Positions 32,535 through 42,696 of a stretch of DNA of 64,000 bases are shown here, piece after piece. A program made the position numbers and the translations under genes. Where the stretch lies: positions 19,322,860 to 19,386,859 of the forward strand of contig NC_067204.1 in the NCBI RefSeq assembly GCF_026262505.1, given 5' to 3'. Numbering within the stretch: the stretch's first letter is position 1; each line of letters starts with the position of its first letter. The notes beneath the pieces are model-generated. The model saw only the letters and a program-made list of their open reading frames with translations, was not told the origin of the DNA and did not search any database. The stretch is from Trichomonas vaginalis G3. Lineage: Eukaryota; Parabasalia; Trichomonadida; Trichomonadidae.

Positions 32535-33420
32535 TTTTGTATGTAAAGACAGAAAATGACAACACTGAGTTTGAAACAGTTAAAAGATAGACAATGACAC
32601 CAAAATGGTTAGAATTGGTGATTAAACGTAAGATACTCAAAGAAATACAACAAATATTCTTTGTCAGACATTTTATCTCCATTTGGAAAGAAAGCAAGGA
32701 CTGGGTTAGAATTGCTTCTACTCAGAAAATTTTGACAAGAAATCCTGAGCTTATGATATCGGTAAGATTCTATGGAACTGCAGCATATCTTATAGACAAA
32801 AGTCTTATACCAATAGTTTTGTTATGGTTAGACCCAGTGTGGATATAACTTCATAACATATGGTTCATTCGATACGGAACGTTGCAGTGAAGGCTTACTT
32901 ACATCGTTCAGAAACCGAAGGACTTCATACAAAAAGATATAAGATAGAAGAACATATAATATAACTCAAAGATATGACAGTACAGTCAATAAAGTCAAGG
33001 TGTGTTCGTTAACGATATGAGAGCTGCTGAAACAGAACTGCTTGAAGTTTTTGAGAAAATGTATGTCTCCCCGAAAGGTTAAAGAAACGTTTGAAGTAGA
33101 TGAGATAGGTAAAGCTATAAAATTATTGACGAAGTTGCTGAAAAATACATGTAAAGCGTTTATTTTTGGTCTTTTGGAAAGTAAGAAAAATAACGCTAAT
33201 TTTTTATAAAATATTTTTTTTTATTGTATGTAAAGACAGATATGTCAACAACAGAGAACACAACAACTGCTATCGTTCATGAAGCCATAAATGAAGAATA
33301 TGAGTGGTTCAGTTTAACAAAAACTCCGTCTCATTCGTTCGGTCAAAGACGATATGTACCAAATGCAAAGTATTTTACAGCATGTTTATATCTCTCTTTT
33401 TATTACTAATTTACTTTTCA
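32535..33420 (+). other. P1 centre: small unassigned frames
   Basis: Two short plus-strand starts lie here (MTPKWLELVIKRKILKEIQQ at 32594 and MSTTENTTTAIVHEAINEEY at 33242), each after a T-rich, TGTAAAGACAGA-containing leader shared by both. The surroundings look decayed and neither matches a family I know. No equivalent in arm 2. Confidence 0.4.
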
Positions 33421-33639
33421 AATAAAAACAAAAGTATTCTGATCCGAGCTAAAATTAGTTACTATTAGCAGCACCTATCATATACCCTTCTTACGATTAT
33501 TGGCTACTTTTCGAAAATAAAATATAATTGATTAATCAAAACCACTTTTTTTTTGCATTAGTAAAAAAATAACGAAACAACGGTTTGACACATGCCATAT
33601 GCCATTTTACTCAGAATTTCATACGGAATTCAGCAAAAA

Positions 33640-34330
33640 TAATGTTTATGTTAGAATGTTAGATCTAACATGTTTTCTAACACGTTTTCTAACATGGTCT
33701 AAAACACACAAAACTCATGAAATTTCGTGAATTTCCTTAAGATAGAAAAAATAATGTTTATGTTAGAATGTTAGATCTAACATGTTTTCTAACACGTTTT
33801 CTAACATGGTCTAAAACACACAAAACTCATGAAATTTCATACGGAATTCAGTAAAAATAATGTTTATGTTAGCATGTTAGATCTAACATGTTTTCTAACA
33901 CGTTTTCTAACATGGTCTAAAACACACAAAATTCATGAAATTTCATACGGAATTCAGTAAAAATAATGTTTATGTTAGAATGTTAGATCTAACATGTTTT
34001 CTAACACGTTTTCTAACATGGTCTAAAACACACAAAACTCATGAAATTTCATACGGAATTCAGTAAAAATAATGTTTATGTTAGCATGTTAGATCTAACC
34101 TCTTTTCTAACCTCTTTTCTAACATCGTAGAAAACACACAAAACTCATGAAATTTCATACGGAATTCAGTAAAAATAATGTTTATGTTAGAATGTTAGAT
34201 CTAACATGTTTTCTAACATGTTTTCTAACATGGTCTAAAACATACAAAACTCATGAAATTTCATACGGAATTCAATAAAAATAATGTTTATGTTAGAATG
34301 TTAGATCTAACATGTTTTCTAACATAACTA
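33640..34330. repeat. P1 centre: about 106-bp tandem repeat with TTAGATCTAA core
   Basis: Six to seven copies of a unit with GTTAGATCTAACATG, then CTAACACGTTTTCTAACATG and CATGAAATTTCATACGG. One copy swaps the CATG half-sites for CCTC. The block ends where the minus-strand 304-aa gene ends. Confidence 0.88.
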
Positions 34331-34331
34331 T

Positions 34332-35246
34332 TTACAAGCGTTTTACATGGTATATGTTGCGATGGTTCATGACTCTAAACAATTTTGTAGCTTCTATTTC
34401 TTCTTTTAGTATGTCAAAAGTTTTAACGATACCGAAGGTTTCTTTATATTTCTTCTTGACGTCAGATAGAAGGAAATCGTTAGCAGTTGGATAGTTTTTG
34501 TTCAGAAATGCTAACATGTCCATTTTATCTTCTGCTGGTTTTTCTGCTTCTTTCTTTAAATCTGCATAGTCGTTTCTCATACGTTCTATCTCTTTGACGG
34601 AGTAGTTATATTTCCTCATTGCTGCTTTACATTTAGAACATTGCGGATTCATTTTTGCGTTATATTCTGAAACCTTACCTGCTAAAACAACTAAGGCGTC
34701 AATGGTTTTCTTTAACTCAAACATAGCGGGTCTTATTTGTTCGTTCCATACCTTACCCCTACTATCTTTATCTCTTATTTCCCAAACACATTTTGCAACT
34801 AACGAAACAAAGTTGTCGTAGGTCTTAAATTCTTCGGATTTGTAAAGGTCAGAGATGTTCTTATATACCATGTCGCAATCTTTGTCCATAACCTTATGGT
34901 TGCAATGAAAACCAAGGAATTCATAATTTACCTTTCGTATGAACTTCTTTATTTCTACTGAGTCAGTTGCTTTGACTTCTATTTCGTCAAATTCGGGAAT
35001 GGTTAGTTTTTGTTGTTGGATTTCAGGCAATTTGGGTAAATGGTCAATAATGTCCTGCATTTCATAAAGATACTGTTCATTTGTTTCATCTTTCGCACTA
35101 CAGTCTAAATTACTTGTTAAAAGTTCTTGCTTTATCTTCTGGATTTTTGTTTCGAAAGTATATGAAGAAGGAATGAAGTTTTTCATCTCTACTAACATAG
35201 ATGTTGGATTCATAACTAGCGAGTTTGGTGCTGTAGTTGCTAACAT
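34332..35246 (-). CDS. Polinton P1 arm 2: 304-aa Cys-pair protein
   Basis: Open frame from the ATG at 35246 (MLATTAPNSLVMNPTSMLVE); the frame extends upstream, but arm 1 starts at the same Met. Contains FHCNHKVMDKDCDMVYKN and a CSKCKAAMRKYN pair, possibly binding one zinc, and a Lys/Glu helical C-terminal third. It is flanked on both sides by AGATCT-core repeats, so it is a candidate for a protein acting on them; that is conjecture. Family not recognised. Confidence 0.7.
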   Translation of the reverse strand: MLATTAPNSLVMNPTSMLVEMKNFIPSSYTFETKIQKIKQELLTSNLDCSAKDETNEQYLYEMQDIIDHLPKLPEIQQQKLTIPEFDEIEVKATDSVEIKKFIRKVNYEFLGFHCNHKVMDKDCDMVYKNISDLYKSEEFKTYDNFVSLVAKCVWEIRDKDSRGKVWNEQIRPAMFELKKTIDALVVLAGKVSEYNAKMNPQCSKCKAAMRKYNYSVKEIERMRNDYADLKKEAEKPAEDKMDMLAFLNKNYPTANDFLLSDVKKKYKETFGIVKTFDILKEEIEATKLFRVMNHRNIYHVKRL

Positions 35247-35344
35247 GTTCTTACAATAAAAATAAAAAAATATTTTTTTTAAAAAACTAACTTTATTTTT
35301 TATGTTTTTTGTGAAAGTGTCAAAATTCATGAATTTCGAGAGTT

Positions 35345-35820
35345 TTCTACGATGTTAGAAAACGTGTTAGAAAACATGTTAGATCTAACATTCTAACATA
35401 AACATTATTTTTGGGTCTTTTACGCTCATTACGAAGCAGTCTTGACAAAACATTTACGAAGAAGTCTTGACAAAACATTTACGAAGAAGTCTTGACAAAA
35501 CATTTACGAAGAAGTCTTGACAAAACATTTACGAAGAAGTCTTGACAAAACATTTACGAAGAAGTCTTGACAAAACATTTACGAAGAAGTCTTGACAAAA
35601 CATTTACGAAGAAGTCTTGACAAAACATTTACGAAGAAGTCTTGACAAATTCAAGAGTTTTAGACCATGTTAGAAAACATGTTAGATCTAACATTCTAAC
35701 ATAAACATTATTTTTGCTGAATTCTGTATAAAACTCATGAGTTTTCTACGATGTTAGAAAACATGTTAGAAAACATGTTAGATCTAACATTCTAACATAA
35801 ACATTATTTTTGTCGAAAAA
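35345..35820. repeat. P1 arm 2: AGATCT-core motifs around a 25-bp satellite
   Basis: GTTAGAAAACATGTTAGATC motifs occur at both edges. Between them (35434-35648) a 25-bp unit, ACGAAGAAGTCTTGACAAAA plus CATTT, is repeated more than eight times with almost no variation. No gene. Confidence 0.9.
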
Positions 35821-35829
35821 ATGGTTCAT

Positions 35830-36480
35830 TTACTCACAATATTTTTGTACAAAACGACCCCAAACTTTTAACTTCTTTTCTGCAGCTTCTAATGCTATCT
35901 TAGCGAGTTCATATTCTCTAAATTCTCTCTTTAAATCTTCTTGTTCCCATTGGTCTAGTTCGTATGGAGAGTCTCTATAACCAGAACATATCTCACGTTC
36001 ATGTTCTATTTGTTTTTCATGCATTTTTCTAACTTCTTCTTCGAACAAAGGTTTTGCATTCTCTGCTGTATCTTCAAGTTCTTCTTCATCTAATTTCTCA
36101 TGAACTTTCTTGTCTATGGAGTCCAGAATTTTTCCAACTGCTATACAATATTTTGGAGAAGCCCACATTGCTATATAGTTTACAAGTCTTGGGTCTACAT
36201 ACGTTCCTCTAACCTGTTTGATTTCATCAGGAATTCCTGCATGAACTTTGTATAAAAAGCAACCCGCTGTTTTCCGGCGATTGGTATATTCTTCACAAAA
36301 TGCCTTAAAATACTCTTCCCAGGACTTATTTTCCAACAACCTTCTAAAGTCTTTCCTAAACTGCTGACACATATTTGTTGCGTTAATATAACCATCCTTG
36401 TCTCTACGTAAGACTTCAATACCGTTGTAAGTGCCTTTTGTGAATGTTTCGCCATTAGATTTGTTCGTGAACTGGTTTGG
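35830..36480 (-). CDS. Polinton P1 arm 2: KilA-N domain protein
   Basis: The minus-strand frame contains the KilA-N signature: GYINATNMCQQFRKDFRRLL, then GTYVDPRLVNYIAMWASPKY. KilA-N is a DNA-binding domain common in large DNA viruses and phages. After it comes a long acidic, helical, probably coiled-coil tail (KVHEKLDEEELEDTAENAKP and onwards). The first ATG in the frame is at 36372, but the domain begins upstream of it, so the exact start is unclear. It has no counterpart in arm 1. A regulatory role is inferred from the domain. Confidence 0.8.
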   Translation of the reverse strand, partial: PNQFTNKSNGETFTKGTYNGIEVLRRDKDGYINATNMCQQFRKDFRRLLENKSWEEYFKAFCEEYTNRRKTAGCFLYKVHAGIPDEIKQVRGTYVDPRLVNYIAMWASPKYCIAVGKILDSIDKKVHEKLDEEELEDTAENAKPLFEEEVRKMHEKQIEHEREICSGYRDSPYELDQWEQEDLKREFREYELAKIALEAAEKKLKVWGRFVQKYCE

Positions 36481-36539
36481 GAATGGACTCGGTTGGTGGG
36501 ACGTGGGACATTCGTTTGTGGCTTAACCGTCGGACCACA

Positions 36540-36777
36540 ACGATAAAAATCTCTGCTACTAGCAGTACTTTTACTGACAGTAGCAGTACTTTTACTGACA
36601 GTAGCAGTACTTTTACTGACAGTAGCAGTACTTTTTCTGACAGTAGCAGTACTTTTACTGACAGTAGCAGTACTTTATCGTCGAAAACCCTCTCAAATTT
36701 TCCTTTTTGCTGACAGTAGCAGCAGTTTTTCTGCTCCTAGCAGTACTTTTACTGACAGTAGCAGAGATTTTTATCGT
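36540..36777. repeat. Palindromic cassette of 18-bp CTGACAGTAGCAGTACTT units
   Basis: A perfect 21-bp inverted repeat (36540-36560 and 36757-36777, ACGATAAAAATCTCTGCTAC plus T) bounds a block of CAGTACTTTTACTGACAGTAG repeats. The units also encode a Ser/Thr repeat (STFTDSS) in one frame, but nothing supports translation. It looks like a mobile or slippage-amplified hairpin cassette. Confidence 0.8.
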
Positions 36778-36783
36778 CCAACT

Positions 36784-36903
36784 TTACAAATGTAAACTCC
36801 TATCGTTCTATTTTCTTCACTAGGGTCTAACACCAAAGTAACCTTACAAATGTAAACTTATATCGTTCTATTTTCTTCACTAGGGTCTAACACCAAAGTA
36901 ACC
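36784..36903. repeat. 60-bp tandem duplication
   Basis: Two near-identical 60-bp units starting TTACAAATGTAAACT and ending AACACCAAAGTAACC. Each starts with the palindrome TTACAAATGTAA. Confidence 0.85.
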
Positions 36904-36940
36904 TATGTACATGAAATTTCACTGCATAAAAGGAAAAAAC

Positions 36941-37018
36941 TTGCGCGAATCGGGATTTGAACCGAGGTCTTCGACGCCTGTAACGAGGTAGCCCATACCA
37001 CTGAGCTATGAGCCGCTT
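36941..37018 (-). tRNA. tRNA-like sequence with box A and box B (degenerate)
   Basis: The minus strand reads TAGCTCAGTGGTATGGGC (a good box A and D-arm) and, 35 bases on, GGTTCAAATCCCG (box B and T-loop). A run of T follows soon after, as for RNA polymerase III stop sites. The acceptor and anticodon stems do not pair well by eye, so I cannot assign an amino acid. It may be a tRNA pseudogene or a tRNA-derived promoter. Confidence 0.4.
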
Positions 37019-37257
37019 GCATATTTTTAAGTAAAATATAGTATATTTGTCATACAGTGAAGGATGACCAAACTTAAAAAAAATAAAGTTAGTTTTATTT
37101 TTTTCTATCTTAAGGAAATTCATGAAAATTCAACGGTTGAATTTTGTATAAAAACCAACCCGCTGTTTTCCGGCGATTGGTATATTCTTCACAAAATGCT
37201 TGTTTTGAGGTCGAGCCACTTTTGGCTCCACCTCTTTTTTCAACCAAAACTCATTTT

Positions 37258-38118
37258 TCAATACTTTTTCAGCACTTTTCCGTAGTTATATATGAAAGAC
37301 AATTCGAGATAAAAGTCATAGTACAATGGAATAATATGTTGCACACCGTTTGTTGTGAACCAAACTTGAAAGTCAGAGAAACTGTTACTAGGTGGTTCGT
37401 AGAATTTAGAAGCAAAGTCATAAAAGTCCTTACCAATACATAGAAAACTATTGTTGCTTGAACTGAAACTTGCATGGCACATAACATTTTGAGGGTCAAA
37501 CATGTTTCTATAAACTGTCAAATCTGCTGGTGGACGTATAAATTTAAATGGACCGTCAGGTGGTAATGGTTCGTTCTGGTTTAGTAACCGAAGAAATTGT
37601 GCCCAAGAACGTTTGTCTACTTCCCAAAATAAAAACTGTGTACTTCTTGGAGGGTTATTTTCAATCCTTTGAAATGAAACGGTGGAATTCATCTTGTTGT
37701 ATTCTAGTTTTAGATAGTATGTTCCATTTAGTAAAGAGTCGTATTTTTCTTGAAATTCCCAGTAGTATTTGTTTATTTGAGTTTGAAAGTCATTTAGAGT
37801 TTTCTCAAGACTTTCGTCTGAACGAATTGTAAAGATTCTCATTTCGTCAAATTTGTCTATTAGACCATCAGAACCTTCATACTGCCCATGAAAATATACT
37901 GCGAACATAAATGCGTTAGTTCTTTTTGAAAACAAAACTTTTCTAAATCCTATTGCCTTTGCATCTGAAGGACTTTGAAGCCAACGAATTGGATAGTCAA
38001 ACCTGTATATTCGGGATGAAATTTCTTCATCTGATATTGTCCTACCAGCATTTGTAAAGATATAGTCTAACGGTTTTGTATCTGCTACATTTGTTCTTTG
38101 TTTTTCAACCTGAAGCAT
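37258..38118 (-). CDS. Polinton P1 arm 2: 286-aa YDYPxRW-family protein
   Basis: MLQVEKQRTNVADTKPLDYI, then YRFDYPIRWLQSPSDAKAIG, a middle of alternating beta-like and helical segments (FTIRSDESLEKTLNDFQTQI), LFWEVDKRSWAQFLRLLNQN and a Phe/Tyr-rich end (YYDFYLELSFIYNYGKVLKK). It is the fullest member of a three-paralogue family in this window, and mirrors the broken copy at 28917-29767. Candidate minor structural protein; inference only. Confidence 0.7.
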   Translation of the reverse strand: MLQVEKQRTNVADTKPLDYIFTNAGRTISDEEISSRIYRFDYPIRWLQSPSDAKAIGFRKVLFSKRTNAFMFAVYFHGQYEGSDGLIDKFDEMRIFTIRSDESLEKTLNDFQTQINKYYWEFQEKYDSLLNGTYYLKLEYNKMNSTVSFQRIENNPPRSTQFLFWEVDKRSWAQFLRLLNQNEPLPPDGPFKFIRPPADLTVYRNMFDPQNVMCHASFSSSNNSFLCIGKDFYDFASKFYEPPSNSFSDFQVWFTTNGVQHIIPLYYDFYLELSFIYNYGKVLKKY

Positions 38119-38258
38119 TTAATATATGTAAAAATATATTGTTTTAAAATAGTATGCCATTTCATATTTCTCATCTAACAAACATGTTGTCTGACTGCTT
38201 GAGGTTCACTAACAAACTCAGCGTACATTTCAAATAAAATAAAAAAATGTTTTTTTCT

Positions 38259-38843
38259 TTACTTTACATAACCACCTGCTGCCATAAGTCTTTGACGCCA
38301 ACCCATACCAGCTAATGAAGGTTGACTTGGTTTAGTTTGGAAACTAAACTTTGGTTTTGGTTTATCTTCAGTTTTTGGTTTCTCTTCTTCTATCGGTTTT
38401 TCGTCACTTTTCGGTTCCTCTGACTTTACCTCACTTGCAGGTATGGTTGTGTCGTCAACATCTTCATAAATATCATATGCCATTTGTTTTTGTTTTCCTT
38501 TCAACTTTTTGTGTTTGTTGTAAAGTTTAGAATATTTCGACTCTAAGTCAATGAGATGTTCTATAATGAACTGTTTGTCAGTGAAGTAAACTTTTCCATC
38601 TGTTGTCTCGAAAGCTCCTTCAGACTTCAATATTTTATTTGTGAGAGTCTGTTTCTTTTTTGAGATACTAGCCGTTCCATTTCTATGAAAAGTGACTTTG
38701 TAGTTAGGGTTTGTATTTCCAGACCTGGCACTTTCTATTATTGAATTTTTCTCTTCATCTGTAAGTTCTTTGACAGGTTTTGACAATGGTTCTGAACTTT
38801 TTGTTTGTGGTGTCAAATCTACCGTTTCAACTTCTTCGGTCAT
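38259..38843 (-). CDS. Polinton P1 arm 2: 194-aa acidic/Lys-rich protein
   Basis: Mirror copy of 27157-27741 with only a few substitutions (for example FHRNGTAS against FHKNGTAS). Same acidic head, coiled-coil middle and Gly/Arg tail. Function unknown. Confidence 0.65.
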   Translation of the reverse strand: MTEEVETVDLTPQTKSSEPLSKPVKELTDEEKNSIIESARSGNTNPNYKVTFHRNGTASISKKKQTLTNKILKSEGAFETTDGKVYFTDKQFIIEHLIDLESKYSKLYNKHKKLKGKQKQMAYDIYEDVDDTTIPASEVKSEEPKSDEKPIEEEKPKTEDKPKPKFSFQTKPSQPSLAGMGWRQRLMAAGGYVK

Positions 38844-38862
38844 TTCATCTCAGTAAAAAATT

Positions 38863-39018
38863 TTAGTTTGGTTTGTTTTCAACTGGTTGTTGTTGTTTTT
38901 TAAGTCGGTCTAAAACTTCTTGAGGTATAGGAAGAACTTGACAAACACGTGGTTGTGTAACTGCTGGAAGCCGGCAAATCCATCTTGAGCCCATTTGTCT
39001 CAATGCTGTATTGTTCAT
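38863..39018 (-). CDS. Polinton P1 arm 2: 51-aa basic protein
   Basis: Mirror copy of the 50-aa gene at 26985-27137, with one more Gln-type codon in a CAA-rich stretch. It is preceded by the same TTTTTTACTGAGATGAA motif. Confidence 0.6.
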   Translation of the reverse strand: MNNTALRQMGSRWICRLPAVTQPRVCQVLPIPQEVLDRLKKQQQPVENKPN

Positions 39019-39037
39019 TTCATCTCAGTAAAAAACT

Positions 39038-39439
39038 TTACATTCCCCACGTTTGAGGCGGTTGAGGTTGGTTATTGTTTACCCATTGTTGTGCATGGTT
39101 ATATCCTCTGTTAAAGAATCTTTCACCTTGGTCCATATAGTGTCCTGCTTGGTTATAGTAGTCATTTGCTTTGTTATAGTAGTTTCCTGCTTGTCTTCCT
39201 ACATTGTCCATCCATCCTTGAACTTTTCCTCTTGTTTCAGGATTTGGAATAAGATTTGCTGCATCTCGTGCTACATCCCAACCTTTCTGTACAGTTTGTA
39301 TAATAGGTTGTGCTTTCTCTTTCAGTATACCTAATGTACTCAAAATCTTCCTTCCAACTCCAAATACACCTCTGGCTATTGTTCCAACTGCGGGCAAAAA
39401 TCTGGATGCAACTCCTGCTAATGCGCCAAATAAACCCAT
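39038..39439 (-). CDS. Polinton P1 arm 2: 133-aa amphipathic virion-type protein
   Basis: Mirror copy of 26564-26965, differing visibly only at one residue (ARDAANLIP against ARDATNLIP). See that entry for structure. Confidence 0.65.
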   Translation of the reverse strand: MGLFGALAGVASRFLPAVGTIARGVFGVGRKILSTLGILKEKAQPIIQTVQKGWDVARDAANLIPNPETRGKVQGWMDNVGRQAGNYYNKANDYYNQAGHYMDQGERFFNRGYNHAQQWVNNNQPQPPQTWGM

Positions 39440-39456
39440 TTCTTATAGGGTAAAAA

Positions 39457-40415
39457 ATGACGAATCCAAACAAGGACCCCTATGTTTCTAAAGCGACAAA
39501 AAAAGCACTCATGATAAAAATCTTTAGTTCAACACCAAATGCTTGGTTTATGGATATCTTGGAAAACATTCCGAGAGTTAGAACAGATGGACCACCATAC
39601 TGGCTAATATTTGTCGGTCAAAAACACAAGATACTGTGAAGCCATACCATTATGGTCCAAAAATATTTTTAGATGTGAAAACTGCTTTGACAATATTCGT
39701 TGACAAATACCATCCAACAAAACTGACATCTGACTGTGAAAGTTCTTTCAAATCAGATGATGTAAAAAACTATCTGCGTTCAAAAAAATGTAAACCAATA
39801 TTTCATTGTCGACCAAAACCATTCTGCTCTTGGTGTCATTGACGGTTGTATAAAAATGTTAAGAGACTTAAACCACAAGGTGGTGAAGCAAATGAAATGT
39901 CATATGACGACAAATATAGACACTTCTCCATGGCAAAGATGAGACAAGTTTTAAATATTTACAATAGCCGTAAACAAAAAGGTTTGGGAAACCACTCCCC
40001 CGAAGAAATGAAAAACAACCCTGACTTAGAGAAAGACTATATATTTAATAATTTAGTCAAAAGAGACAAACAAGAAAGAATGCCGGGCTTCAAACTTCAG
40101 AAAGGTGACAAAGTAAAAATAGAAATACCTAAACGCGACCCATATGAAAATACTATTGACTATGACAACAATGGGAACCCGACAGGTACTCACATTCGTG
40201 TTCGTAAAAATAGAAGAAAGTATACAAGAGAATATTATGAAGTTTTAGGCAAACATGGCAAAATGTACACACTGCAAGCAGAAGATAAAACGACTATTGT
40301 CAGACCTCGTTTCAAACTTGTCAAAGTTCAAGGTGGTATACTTTCAAAGACAGTTCCTAACAAATATAAGACAACTCCTGACGAATATGCTAAAGAAGTT
40401 GAAAATGACGACTAA
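39457..40415 (+). pseudogene. Polinton P1 arm 2: integrase remnant
   Basis: Mirror copy of the arm 1 integrase (25587-26546), with the same DDE-region motifs and C-terminal basic domain. Broken, whereas the arm 1 copy is open. It lies between the 133-aa gene and the tail-fibre gene as in arm 1. Confidence 0.85.
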
Positions 40416-40426
40416 GCATTTCTATA

Positions 40427-41820
40427 CCATGCGTAAACTGTCATGTAAGGTGGCATGTATTCTTTACTTTGTCCCGTTGTTTGCGTATATCCTGAAACGC
40501 GATGTGTATGGTTTCCATCTCCCTCAGTGTTACTCCAGAAACAATTTATAGCAAACTGAACGTTGTCTTTAACATCATATCCTTTACCTTTTTGTCATTG
40601 CTGACCAATCCAATATCTATGCTTATGCCAACCTGCTTGAGATGTACTTAAATCTATGTAGTGACTATGTGCAGGTAAATTTTCACCTGAAATCGTTTTA
40701 CTTCCACCTGTTTCCTTTGAAGAGTTTGCACAATACAAAAACCTGTCGACTATTTGAGTCCAAGTTCCAAAACCCAGAACTGTTTCTGGTCTGGTAGAGT
40801 TCATTGACGTATAAATAGAGCCTATAGGATATAATGTTTGAAGCATTTCTGTCTTTAAATGTTTGAAGCTCTGTTTTGTCTGCTTTCTTGTCATATAAAT
40901 CTTGAGCAGTGAATTTAATATTATGTTCACCTTCATGACATAAACATCTTTACATCTAATGTTTCTCATCGTCGTTATGTCGTCATCCGATGTTAAACCT
41001 TGTGGAAAGTTAGGAGGTTTACAATATAATGCATCCCCACCAGTTTCTTCAACCGTTCCTTCAATACTTTCTATAGCAACAGTTGTAAAGAAATCATGTG
41101 TATGAGTCTTATTTGCTTTCTTCTCTAACTCATCGTTAACATAAGTTTTATCTGCTTTAAGGTCTAAACATCCTGAAACCCATCCTGTATCAGCTTTAGT
41201 TTTTAAAATCTTCGATGTCCATTCATGACACCATTCAGCCCTTTCTATAATTTCATTATCTTTTTCATCCACATATTCCTTATCCGCTTTCTTCTCTAAC
41301 TTACTAGCCACATATTCCTCATCCGCTTTCTTTTCAAGGCTAACGTTTAAGTCTGTTATTTCAGATATAGAATGTGTATGAGTCTTTTTAGAATATTCGT
41401 TTTCAGCTCTTGTCACTTCACTTGACATTTTATTGTCAACATATGTTTTGTCTGCTAGTTCAGGATGAGTATGTTCTTTTGTTGCATAAGCATTGTTAGC
41501 TCTTTCTTCTTCTTTTGCTATTGCATCGTCTACATATTCTTTGTCAGCTTTGTTGTCAACATCTGCTTTCAAAGAAGTTCATTTATAGGTTTCTCGTTTA
41601 AAGTTCCTTTTGTTGGATTTATACAGACAGTATGGTTCTTCTTGTCTTGAAACAGAAACTCATCTGTCATTGGGTTTAATGTCAGTTTTAAGTTTCCTTC
41701 TTTCAATGACTCAGATATCTTAGAATAGTTTGAAAAGTTTGTTGTGTTCTTATTTAGAGCTTGCATAATGAGTTGTCGGTTGTGTTGTATTTCTCTCATA
41801 GACGCTGTTTCTTTCGACAT
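40427..41820 (-). pseudogene. Polinton P1 arm 2: tail-fibre-like protein remnant with a different middle
   Basis: The head matches arm 1 (MSKETASMREIQHNRQLIMQ), as do the KADVDNKADKEYVDDAI segment and the C-terminal collar-type domain (STRPETVLGFGTWTQIVDRF). The middle is unlike arm 1: it has EKKADEEYVASKLEKKADKE and related coiled-coil units and no 21-aa AVGHTHTIANITN repeats. Broken. The replacement of only the middle is the notable point. Confidence 0.82.
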
Positions 41821-41838
41821 TTTTATTCTAGATAAAAT

Positions 41839-42689
41839 ATGCTTTCAATAGAAAAAGAAAATTCAAGAGTTGCTACAACTAAACCATTAGATGAACTTTT
41901 TACTAATGTCGGTCAAAAGTTTGAGACAGAGACCGTAAAGCATGAAGGCTATCGTTTTGACTACCCATTAAGATGGTTAAGAGACCATCTGTCACAAAAA
42001 GCTATTGGCTTTCGTAGAATGAAGTTCATTTCAGAAGCCATACATGGTTTCCCATTTACGGTCGGTTTTGAAGTTCGATACTATAACAAAGAAAAACGTA
42101 TGTATGAGAAATTTGAACAGGGAAAACTTTTACAAGTTAGTTTGCTTGTAAACTTAGAAACAACTCTTCAAGCTTTTCAAGAAAAAATAAACGATATCTA
42201 TATCGAATATGCAAAACAGTATAACATTGACGAGGGAGAATACCATCTCGATATTATTTGACAGGAAAAATGCAACTGTTAAAATCAATAGAATAGAAGA
42301 CCTTGGAGAAAACGTTTATATTTCTACAAAATATAACAACTTGGCATGGTATAGATTTATGAGGATGTTAAATCAGCCTGCAGCATATCCAGTACACCCA
42401 GACTTTTATGAAGTCGAAAACCCTAATGGAACATATGAAAATGTTTTCGACCCAGCTGCTATTATTGTTCATTTGTGCTTCATTTTCTGGCGCCCAAAAC
42501 TCTTTCTTATGCTTGGCAAATGATTTTTACGAAAAACCTACAAAGTTATACGAACCACCAAGTGGAAGTATTTCAGACTTTCAAGTATGGTTTACTACAG
42601 ATGGAAGAAAAAGAATAATTCCATTATACCATGCGTTTTACTTAGAACTTAGTTTCATATACAACTACTATCGAACGGTAAAAATATAA
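41839..42689 (+). pseudogene. Polinton P1 arm 2: YDYPxRW-family paralogue, remnant
   Basis: Mirror of 23349-24195: MLSIEKENSRVATTKPLDEL, YRFDYPLRWLR, then late motifs LCLANDFYEKPTKLYEPPSG and FQVWFTTDGRKRIIPLYHAF. Broken. Head-to-head with the tail-fibre gene, about 18 bases apart. Confidence 0.65.
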
Positions 42690-42696
42690 TTTTTTA

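Noticed and set aside
36477-36713. Ser/Thr-repeat protein (STFTDSS)
   Set aside because: Reads across the palindromic 18-bp cassette; the block is better explained as a DNA repeat.
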